From DYFX01 sp052034355 (GTDB lineage Bacteria; Patescibacteriota; Patescibacteriia; SG8-24; DYFX01): a stretch of 64,000 nt of DNA. The translations under genes were made by a program, and so were the position numbers. The stretch spans positions 1-64,000 of the forward strand of contig JBPOIQ010000002.1 in the NCBI GenBank assembly GCA_052034355.1, written 5' to 3'. Under the pieces are notes generated by a model. That model did no database searches, was not told the origin of the DNA, and saw only the letters and a list, made by a program, of their open reading frames with translations. Positions 32,149 to 39,763 of this stretch are shown piece by piece (position 1 is the stretch's first letter; every line of letters begins with the position of its first letter).

Positions 32149-32817
32149 ATGTTCTTTTCAATTCCTGTCGTTATCATGTTCTTCGCATGGGCGCTCGTGT
32201 CCGCATCTCTCGAAGTTCATATCGAGGGCGCGCACGGTTGGGCGAGGAATTTGCCGACGTGGCGCCGCACCCATGGCGGACCAGCCTTTCGCGTCGCGCA
32301 AGTCGTATTCATGGGCGGACGTCCCGTCACCGGGTACCATCTCAACATGTTCTCGCTGCAGCTCGTGGCGCTGCATCTCTGCTACGCGCAAGGCGTACCG
32401 ATCACCTGGAGAAACGAATGGGCGATCTTGTCTATCTTTTTCCTGGTCTGCCCGACGTGGGACTTCCTGTGGTTCGTCTTGAATCCGGCCTACGGCACGA
32501 AGAAGTTCACGAAGGAACACGTCGACTGGCATGGCGGTCGTCCGTGGCTGTTCGGCAAATTCCCCGTGGATTATGCCGTAGGCGCGCTTCTGTCGCTCGT
32601 GTTCGCGGTGCTTGCCGCCGAGCCGCAGAAAGATCCTCTGAACCTGATCAACATGGCAGGAGGATATTTCACCTGGGCGCTGCTTACGTATCTCACGAAA
32701 GACCTTGTCGGCCCGTGGTATCGCCGCCGCCGCGTGCGTCTTCTTGCGGGCAACGATCAGCCGATCATTGAAGTCAACATGGATAGCGATAAGGTGGACT
32801 CATCCGACGAAGGATGA
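32149..32817 (+). CDS. Polytopic membrane protein of unknown family
   Basis: 222 residues from ATG 32149 with AAGGAG ahead. Membrane segments at about 3-20, 60-78, 88-108, 140-158 and 165-182; the loop between the first two is rich in Trp/Arg/His (EGAHGWARNLPTWRRTHGGPAF). The C-terminal 35 residues are charged and cytoplasm-like. The pattern HIEGAHGW...WDFLWFVLNP suggests a conserved family, but I do not recognise it. Own promoter and terminator. Confidence 0.75.
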   Translation: MFFSIPVVIMFFAWALVSASLEVHIEGAHGWARNLPTWRRTHGGPAFRVAQVVFMGGRPVTGYHLNMFSLQLVALHLCYAQGVPITWRNEWAILSIFFLVCPTWDFLWFVLNPAYGTKKFTKEHVDWHGGRPWLFGKFPVDYAVGALLSLVFAVLAAEPQKDPLNLINMAGGYFTWALLTYLTKDLVGPWYRRRRVRLLAGNDQPIIEVNMDSDKVDSSDEG

Positions 32818-32824
32818 GTTTTTT
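32798..32824 (+). terminator. Terminator of the 32149 gene
   Basis: ACTCATCC/GGATGAGT with 6-base loop and T6, overlapping the stop codon. Confidence 0.88.
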
Positions 32825-33057
32825 GTTCCAGCGAAGGTGCTCCGTATTTTGGATGAGTGAGCGTCATAAGGGTAAGAGAAGCGTCGCAACGACCTGGGCT
32901 TTTGAAGCTCGTCGTGTTCACCATCGTTTTCTCAGGATGACGAGCGTTGTGTGCAGCCTGTAATTGTAGAGGTATTTAAAACACGGTACACTGCTCTTCA
33001 GCGTGTTGAAAACGTGCTTTTGGTCAATAAAATGGTCGAAATACCTCACTGGACATT
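32825..33057. other. A+T-rich spacer ahead of the repeat-protein gene
   Basis: 233 bases without an ORF of note, clearly richer in A+T than the neighbourhood. A possible promoter GTTGAAAA (about 33004) lies before the ATG, and a TACACT box is at about 32988. No strong hairpin with a T-run was seen. Confidence 0.4.
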
Positions 33058-35892
33058 ATGAGTAAAAACAAGTTTGAGAAATCGATAAGTTCGGACGAGC
33101 ATATCCAGTCTGACCTGCAAGATGCTGGGATAAGCCGTCCAGACGAATGGAAGGAGGCGACGGATGTAGAAATAAAAGGGATGGAATTTGCGGGTGATGA
33201 GCTTTTTGAGGAGAGACGGGCAAATATTGCAGATATGATGGCACGTATCGTTGAGGGTGATCTTCAGTCAGGCGAAATCATCCGCGCTTCTCCTAATTTC
33301 CAGCGCGAGATTGCGACACAGTTCATCGAGAATTATCGGGGGTATGAAGTCGCCAAACATCTCGAAGTGTTCCCATGCCTCGACCACGGACAGCTAGCCC
33401 AGCGGCTCATTGCTGCCGGTCAAGGCGGCGTTGTCGCACGGTATCTCGACAAGTTCCAAGTCTCCGACCAGTCCATTGCCTGGCAGCTCATTGATGCTGG
33501 TTTTAGTAGGGAAGTCACTCAGCATCTCGACAAGTTCGACAACCTCAATCTTGCGCAGCTCGTCCTGCGGCTCATCGCTGAAAACAGTGCTGAGGATGAT
33601 GATCACCGCCTAGACCTGCACCTCGACAATTTCCCGGGCCTCGACCGCCTGCAGCTAGCCCAGATGCTCATTGTTGACAGAAACGGCTGGTACGTTGTCC
33701 GACATCTCGACGAATTCCCAAGCCTCGACCACGGACAGCTCGCCCAGCAGCTCTTTGCTGCCGGAGAAGGTGCTGTTGTCGCCGGATACCTCGACAAGTT
33801 CCAAGGCCTCGGTCGTGAAAAGCTTGTCGAGCTCTTCCTGCTCGACTTGCCAGAAGGAATGCGTACGTCCGTCGCACCGTATTTCGGAGACTGGTTCGAT
33901 GGTACGCGCCCAACCTTCGCGAATTTTTTCGCACAACTGAAAAAAATGGACGCTCTTGTTACAGAGCGTCCGGAGCTCGTGAAGGACCTCCTCGACCCCG
34001 CCATCAAAGCCCAGGGTATCGGAGCTTTTCGCGTCCTTGAATCCATCACTACACTAGCCCAAGCTGGAGCCGTCGCTTCGCGCGAAGACAGCGCCATCCT
34101 CGCCCATATCGTAACCACCAAAGGTGTGCGTGCCAATGATGGCCTTCTTTTCCTCGTGGGTGGTCTTCGTGGTTCCGAAGGCGGCGGGTTTGTAGACGAA
34201 GAAGGGCAAGACATCGGTTGGCAGGCAGATCAGGCCTTTGCGGCGTCAAAAGAATCGAGCAAACCTTTTTTCAAGACGCCTCTTTCTCAGAATCCCCACC
34301 TCGGCTCTTTCCTCGATTCCGGCATGCCCTTGATTGACACACTGTATAAAAAGCATGAGGCAGTCATGACAGACGCCTCGCTCAATCCTACCGAAAGGAA
34401 TCAAGCCCTGTCCGCGCTTCAAGAGCACATTCGCGTGTTGATCGAGCGAGTACGTGATGGCAAGATCGAAGAGGCTGATCTCCGCGACGACTCTTTCGTT
34501 GGCATCGTCTACCACGTCTTCCCGCCCGCCACGACGCTCGACCGCGGACAATACCGGAACTTGCTTTCGTGTCGCCAAGACCGCAGTGCTGATCTGCCGG
34601 AAGCCTGGGGCTCGCTCAACGAGGCCTCCGAAGCGCGTCTTGAAGTCGCTCGCGGCGCCTGGGTTCTTAGGGAAGGTGAGCGAACGGACACGAACGCCTG
34701 GCGGTCATTGTCCGAAGCCATTCGCGACGTGAACACGAAGCCAATTGATCAGTGGAATGATGCTGCCGCGGCTCTCTCAGGCAAACGCCTCGTAGAGGCG
34801 CTTGGGAATCAGAAGGCTATGAACAAGGATCGCACCGACCTCCTCAAGGCGATCTACGCCTTCCACCGCTCAGCCAACGGCGCGACGCTCACGACCGACA
34901 CATCCTCGCGGGAAGGGCTTCTCGAGATCAAGGAATACGCCGGCGATCGCATGAAGGATACCATTGACCTCCTTCTCAAGGCCTATGCCAACGCAGACCC
35001 GTCCGGTTACGAAAAAACTGTAAAAGAAGCGACGACGGTTTCCATTCAGGAGAAAGCCAAGAAGGGTATCTTCAAGCAGTTGCTGAACATCCTGGGTACG
35101 CTCTCTATGGACGCTGAAGAGACCAACATTCGCTTCAAAGCGGTCCTCGACCGCTATGGGATCCATGTGGAGGGCGACGCGCTTTCGGAGGTTCTCAAGG
35201 TTGTCGAAGGCATTCCCAACAATGACGACACAGCGCAAAGGAAAGCCGTCGAACAATTCCTGAAAGGTCTTCTCGATGGCGCAGCGATGAGCCGCAACGC
35301 CGGCAAACTCTCCGTCGATATCACGAACCGTCTCATCGGCGACGACTACGCATCCATGCAGGAGGAGATGGGCCGGTATGAGTTTCAAGAGGACGCCGAG
35401 GGTAGCAAAGGCGACATCTTCCACTTAGAAGTCTCGAAGAAACGCGCCCACGCCGTCGCTGGCCTCAACATGGGTGTCTGCGTGGCTGTTGATGAGCAAC
35501 TTTGGCAGAAGGAAACCTTTTCGAACGTCATCCTGTGGGATGCCGAAGGCACTGCTCGTGGTGGTATGCATTTCGAGATCGTCGAGGACGACAACAAGAC
35601 TTATTTATCCCTGCCGGGCATCAACCCGTCGGGTTCCGCTATTGGCCAAGCTGGAGCCGAGAAGCTCTTCGATGGCATGCTTTCGTATGCCAAGGAAGCC
35701 GCACGCCGCATCGGAGCGGAGGCCGTCCTGATTCCGACTGCTTCGGTCATCCACTCGAATCGTGCCGAGATGCAGTCCGTGCTTGCCTCGAAAGGGTACA
35801 AGACCCTCTCGCTTAAAAAAGGATCGCATGAGTTCTCATACGCGCCGCATCACTACTCATGGAACGATGCATTCGTCGTTGAATTGGAGTGA
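33058..35892 (+). CDS. Large helical-repeat protein with C-terminal globular domain, unknown function
   Basis: 944 residues. After a charged N-terminus, residues about 75-275 hold five to seven units of about 33-35 residues with the consensus HLDxFxxLDxxQLAQxLIxAGxGxxV, which predicts paired helices like an alpha-solenoid. Two units are nearly identical in DNA (about 33,368-33,460 and 33,713-33,805), so the array expanded recently. The middle (280-790) is mostly helical. The last ~140 residues form an alpha/beta domain (VILWDAEGTARGGMHFEIVED ... EAVLIPTASVIHSNRAEMQSVL in parts) that recalls acetyltransferase folds but shows no clear CoA loop. No signal or membrane segment. Lower G+C suggests a different history. 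Confidence 0.75.
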   Translation: MSKNKFEKSISSDEHIQSDLQDAGISRPDEWKEATDVEIKGMEFAGDELFEERRANIADMMARIVEGDLQSGEIIRASPNFQREIATQFIENYRGYEVAKHLEVFPCLDHGQLAQRLIAAGQGGVVARYLDKFQVSDQSIAWQLIDAGFSREVTQHLDKFDNLNLAQLVLRLIAENSAEDDDHRLDLHLDNFPGLDRLQLAQMLIVDRNGWYVVRHLDEFPSLDHGQLAQQLFAAGEGAVVAGYLDKFQGLGREKLVELFLLDLPEGMRTSVAPYFGDWFDGTRPTFANFFAQLKKMDALVTERPELVKDLLDPAIKAQGIGAFRVLESITTLAQAGAVASREDSAILAHIVTTKGVRANDGLLFLVGGLRGSEGGGFVDEEGQDIGWQADQAFAASKESSKPFFKTPLSQNPHLGSFLDSGMPLIDTLYKKHEAVMTDASLNPTERNQALSALQEHIRVLIERVRDGKIEEADLRDDSFVGIVYHVFPPATTLDRGQYRNLLSCRQDRSADLPEAWGSLNEASEARLEVARGAWVLREGERTDTNAWRSLSEAIRDVNTKPIDQWNDAAAALSGKRLVEALGNQKAMNKDRTDLLKAIYAFHRSANGATLTTDTSSREGLLEIKEYAGDRMKDTIDLLLKAYANADPSGYEKTVKEATTVSIQEKAKKGIFKQLLNILGTLSMDAEETNIRFKAVLDRYGIHVEGDALSEVLKVVEGIPNNDDTAQRKAVEQFLKGLLDGAAMSRNAGKLSVDITNRLIGDDYASMQEEMGRYEFQEDAEGSKGDIFHLEVSKKRAHAVAGLNMGVCVAVDEQLWQKETFSNVILWDAEGTARGGMHFEIVEDDNKTYLSLPGINPSGSAIGQAGAEKLFDGMLSYAKEAARRIGAEAVLIPTASVIHSNRAEMQSVLASKGYKTLSLKKGSHEFSYAPHHYSWNDAFVVELE
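33368..33810 (+). repeat. Internal repeat array of the 944-residue protein
   Basis: The word CTCGACCACGGACAGCT recurs at about 33,378 and 33,725 with nearly identical flanks, and related TCTCGACAAGTTCCAAG words end several units. At protein level each unit is LDxGQLAQxL...VxxYLDKFQ. Confidence 0.7.
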
Positions 35893-35920
35893 GTGTACCG
35901 GCGGATGGATGTGATAGTCG

Positions 35921-35948
35921 GAAAAGAAAAAACCGACAATGTCGGTTT
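35921..35948 (-). terminator. Terminator of the histidine phosphatase gene
   Basis: AAACCGAC/GTCGGTTT with AAT loop; T-run TTTTTTCTTTTC on the minus strand. Overlaps the stop codon. Confidence 0.87.
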
Positions 35949-36762
35949 AGGGAGTCATATCGGGTGTGGGGATCGAAGATCGCTGCGCGGCGAGCGCGAG
36001 CAGCTCGTCGTTGGTAAGACGCTTGCGCGCGATCGACTTCCAGCCCGTGTCTTGCACGGAAGCGCTTTCGTGGACGCGCACGCGGCGCATCCAGTCGAAC
36101 GTCGCTGAGAGTGCGTTGGTGTCGGGGTCACGGCGGCTGTAATGAAACAGCTCGCAGTTCCAGATCCGGTGCTCAGGCGCTCTTGAGCGATACATGGCCT
36201 CGAATTCGTCCTTCGAGAGGTGCTCGAAGATCGTACGGATCGCCCAGAGCGCTTCGCGGTGCGTGATGCAGAGCATCGTACCTTCTTCGTGTCGTAGGCC
36301 GCTCAGCATGAACCGGATCCGCTTGGCGACATCCCGGATGCTTTCGCCTTCGGGTGGCACCCACGTGTACGGGGCATCGAGCTGTGCCTGCTCGTGCAAG
36401 CGCCATTCAGAAATGCCTTCCTGCGTTTCCGGCAACGCGACCGTTCCGAGACTGCGCTCCACGAGATGCGGTTCGATGATCCATTCGGCGTCCGGAAGTT
36501 GGAGGCAGCCAGAGGTTTCGGCCGTACGGGGGAGTGGCGACGTGCGATAGTGATCGATGTGGAAGCCCAGAGCATTCCTCAGCCAGTCGCCGAGCAAACG
36601 GGCCTGGTTTCGACCGTGGTCAATGAGCGGGACGTGATCCGGGTGCCGACCAGCCAGCAGGCGCCGAGCCTCTTCAGGTCTTCCTTGCTTCATGATCTGC
36701 GTCGCGAGGTTCGCGACGGATTTTCCGTGGCGTCCGAAAAGAATGTCGGTGAGTGCGAGCAT
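35947..36762 (-). CDS. Histidine phosphatase superfamily protein
   Basis: 271 residues from ATG 36762, chosen by GGGAGG six bases upstream; a longer frame adds 15 residues without support. The RHG motif (FGRHGKSVAN) is at residues 9-18 with the catalytic His about 11; Arg of TSPLPRTAET (about 75) and His in CITHREAL (about 165) complete the pocket. GESIRDVAKRI is the usual helix. These are branch-1 features (phosphoglycerate-mutase-like phosphatases). Substrate not evident. Single gene with its own terminator, transcribed toward the repeat-protein gene. Confidence 0.88.
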   Translation of the reverse strand: MLALTDILFGRHGKSVANLATQIMKQGRPEEARRLLAGRHPDHVPLIDHGRNQARLLGDWLRNALGFHIDHYRTSPLPRTAETSGCLQLPDAEWIIEPHLVERSLGTVALPETQEGISEWRLHEQAQLDAPYTWVPPEGESIRDVAKRIRFMLSGLRHEEGTMLCITHREALWAIRTIFEHLSKDEFEAMYRSRAPEHRIWNCELFHYSRRDPDTNALSATFDWMRRVRVHESASVQDTGWKSIARKRLTNDELLALAAQRSSIPTPDMTP

Positions 36763-36853
36763 CGGTTCCTCCCAGCTTTTCCTATTATGGCAGCCACAAA
36801 CGGACAAGATCGATGGGCAGGGTCATGAGCGTTCTCCTCGCCGGCTGTTTAAC

Positions 36854-36888
36854 AAAAAAAGCCCCCACCGTCAAGGTGAGGGCTTTTT
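36854..36888 (-). terminator. Terminator of tRNA-Glu
   Basis: AAAAAGCCC.CACC / GGTG.GGGCTTTTTTT on the minus strand, directly downstream of CCA. Confidence 0.9.
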
Positions 36889-36966
36889 GGTACCGCGTAG
36901 GGGATTCGAACCCCTGATTTTCGCCGTGAGAAGGCGACGTCCTGGACCGGGCTAGACGAACGCGGC
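36888..36966 (-). tRNA. tRNA-Glu (anticodon CTC)
   Basis: Acceptor GCCGCGT/ACGCGGT (G-U closing pair), D-arm GTC...GAC, anticodon stem TCGCC/GGCGA with loop TTCTCAC giving CTC (reads GAG), T-arm AGGGG-TTCGAAT-CCCCT, encoded CCA. Confidence 0.94.
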
Positions 36967-37015
36967 GGGCGCTTAGGAAGATAGCACGCAAGTGGAAGGC
37001 TGTCCAGTGATGTGC

Positions 37016-37021
37016 TATATT
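37016..37021 (+). promoter_or_regulatory. -10 box TATATT of the doxX gene
   Basis: TATATT 28 bases before ATG 37049; no convincing -35. Confidence 0.35.
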
Positions 37022-37048
37022 CCTAAGGATTTAATTTCAACGTTTTTT

Positions 37049-37525
37049 ATGTTTCACAAGCTCATGCACAATCCGCTCATGATGCACCTGCGAAAGCCTT
37101 GCAACGCCGATGTGGCCAAGCTTCTTTTGCGCGTTGCGGTCGGCGCGATTTTTGTCTTCCATGGAAAGATGAAGCTCTTCGGCGGATTGGCCATGACGGC
37201 CGGTTTCTTCGGCAAAATTGGCGTGCCGATGCCTGCGCTCATGGCGCCGTTCATCGGCGGCGTCGAGTTCTTCGGCGGCATTCTCCTGATTCTCGGCTTG
37301 GCCGTGCGCCCTGTCGCGCTCTTGCATGCCGCGACGATGGTTGTTGCCATCTTGGCCGCCAAGGGTCTCTCCTCCTGGGCCAAGATCGAGTTCGAAGTGG
37401 TCCTCTTGGCCGCATCTCTCAATCTCTTTTTCTCCGGCGCCGGCGCCTACGGTCTCGATGCGCTGCTCATGAAGAAAAGCGCGAGCGAGCACGATGCCGC
37501 CATGCCGATGGCACCCAAGGCCTAA
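37049..37525 (+). CDS. DoxX family membrane protein
   Basis: 158 residues from ATG 37049 (several in-frame upstream ATGs lack a good context and would sit before the -10). Four membrane segments: about 23-41, 65-85 (FIGGVEFFGGILLILGLAVRP), 87-105 and 115-133. LLRVAVGAIFVFHGKMKLFGG and EFFGGILLILGL are family hallmarks. DoxX-type proteins are linked to oxidative stress or quinone chemistry in several bacteria; the exact function is not established. The next gene has its own promoter, so it is probably monocistronic. Confidence 0.9.
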   Translation: MFHKLMHNPLMMHLRKPCNADVAKLLLRVAVGAIFVFHGKMKLFGGLAMTAGFFGKIGVPMPALMAPFIGGVEFFGGILLILGLAVRPVALLHAATMVVAILAAKGLSSWAKIEFEVVLLAASLNLFFSGAGAYGLDALLMKKSASEHDAAMPMAPKA

Positions 37526-37527
37526 CA

Positions 37528-37556
37528 TTGACGCGAAGCCGAAATGGAGCTACGCT
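37528..37556 (+). promoter_or_regulatory. Promoter of dus (TTGACG-17-TACGCT)
   Basis: TTGACG 37528-37533 directly after the doxX stop, 17-base spacer, TACGCT 37551-37556. The -10 lies inside the hairpin that precedes the dus ATG. Confidence 0.5.
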
Positions 37557-37579
37557 GGGACATTCCTAGCGTAGCTTTT
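37548..37579 (+). terminator. Hairpin between doxX and dus, abutting the dus start
   Basis: Nine-bp perfect stem AGCTACGCT/AGCGTAGCT, 11-base loop, T4 leading straight into the dus ATG at 37580. It can terminate doxX; in a read-through RNA it would sequester the dus translation start. Confidence 0.7.
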
Positions 37580-38536
<957 letters not shown>

Positions 38537-38543
38537 GACGTTT

Positions 38544-39206
38544 ATGGTTGACCTGTGGCGGAGTTTCTTAGTCGCGCCGCTTCTCGATCTCCTCATCTTT
38601 TTCTACGAGACGATCGCTTTCGGTAACCTCGGATTGGCGGTTATCGAGATGACGTTTCTTTTGCGTCTCGCCTTGATTCCTCTCACAATCAAGGCGGAAC
38701 GGGACGCGGCGCGGTACGAACATCTCGAGGCGCAAGTCGCCGACATCCAAGAGCGTTTCAAGTACGACGAGGTATTGGCGGGGGAGCACATCCGCGCGTT
38801 CCTCAAGGAACACAAAGTGAGCCATTGGGCCAAAGCGATGATTCTGTTTCTGCAGCTCATCGTCATGATCGTGCTCTACCAGGTGTTTCAGCGCGGCATC
38901 TACGGCGGGTTCAATCGCCCGATCAATACCACGTTTTTCGGCGCTGAGCTCGGCGCGCGCAACTTTTATTGGTCGCTGGCCGTCGGTCTCCTGCTTCTTG
39001 TCGAGATCACGTTCGAACAGCGTAAGGTCGCGCACCTGCTGCAGAAGAAGGATGCCGTCTATCGCTACGCTTTCCCGGCTTTTACCGTCGTGGTATTGTC
39101 GATCTTGCCGATGGCCAAGAGCCTGTTTGTCCTGACCTCGATGGTATTTTCTTTGACCGTCTCTAACCTTCGCCGCGCACTATGGCCGACCGACTCGACC
39201 AAATGA
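38544..39206 (+). CDS. yidC: Membrane protein insertase, YidC/Oxa1 family (short form)
   Basis: 220 residues, without the large periplasmic domain of Gram-negative YidC. LVAPLLDLLIFFYE and FGNLGLAVIEMTFLLRLALIPL are the first two core segments with the conserved Arg in the groove; a cytoplasmic coiled pair (KAERDAARYEHLEAQVADIQ in pieces) follows, then three further membrane segments (about 92-112, 130-150, 165-200). It inserts Sec-independent membrane proteins. A TATACT box lies within the end of dus, about 28 bases before the ATG. Confidence 0.88.
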   Translation: MVDLWRSFLVAPLLDLLIFFYETIAFGNLGLAVIEMTFLLRLALIPLTIKAERDAARYEHLEAQVADIQERFKYDEVLAGEHIRAFLKEHKVSHWAKAMILFLQLIVMIVLYQVFQRGIYGGFNRPINTTFFGAELGARNFYWSLAVGLLLLVEITFEQRKVAHLLQKKDAVYRYAFPAFTVVVLSILPMAKSLFVLTSMVFSLTVSNLRRALWPTDSTK

Positions 39207-39763
39207 TGTATTCGTTCGTGGTGGAAGATGTCCTCAAAGGGCTCTTCATTCACGTTCCGCCCGGGTATGTCGCCTGTGTGTACGATTTGGGTCGCGGCGT
39301 TTTGAAAAAAGTGATGATGCCGGGGCTGCATCTCAAGATCCCGTTTTGGCAGAAAGCCAAGCTCTTCAACACGCAAACGCTCGAATATTCGATTTCCAAG
39401 GAGTTTGATCCGTCGCATGCCAGGGCATTGGGCGATGAGCCCGTGCTGGCGCAAACGGTCGACGGCAAGCGTGTCTCGGTCGAAGGAACGGTGCTGCTTC
39501 GTCTCGATATCGAGCAGATTCCGACGATCTGGCAGACGATCGGCGACGACTTCGTGCAAAAAATCGTCCGGCCGACGATCCGAAGCCGCATGCGCATGAT
39601 CGCGGCCCGTTTCACGTTCGCCGACGCCATTTCGGCCAAGCGCGACCAGATCGAAATCGAAACGAAGCAGGAGCTCGAGCGCATCTTCTTCCCGCGCGGC
39701 ATCCGCGTCGAGAATGTGCTGCTCTCCGAAATTCGCGAAACACACGATGAAGAAAAACAGTGA
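39182..39763 (+). CDS. SPFH/band 7 domain protein
   Basis: 193 residues. Residues about 23-150 match the prohibitin/SPFH core (VPPGYVACVYDLGRG, PGLHLKIPFWQKAKLFNTQTLEYS in parts, DGKRVSVEGTVLLRLD, VRPTIRSRMRMIAARFTFADAIS), ending in a charged helix ELERIFFPRGIRVENVLLSEIR. The usual N-terminal membrane anchor is missing, so it may depend on a partner. It overlaps yidC by 25 bases; a start at ATG 39203, forming ATGA with the yidC stop, is an equally good alternative. Its end overlaps the P-type ATPase start. Confidence 0.83.
   Translation: MADRLDQMMYSFVVEDVLKGLFIHVPPGYVACVYDLGRGVLKKVMMPGLHLKIPFWQKAKLFNTQTLEYSISKEFDPSHARALGDEPVLAQTVDGKRVSVEGTVLLRLDIEQIPTIWQTIGDDFVQKIVRPTIRSRMRMIAARFTFADAISAKRDQIEIETKQELERIFFPRGIRVENVLLSEIRETHDEEKQ

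Noticed and set aside
33289..33870. CRISPR array or tandem DNA repeat
   Set aside because: The repetition is in-frame protein repeats of the 33058 gene with diverging DNA and no spacers of constant length.
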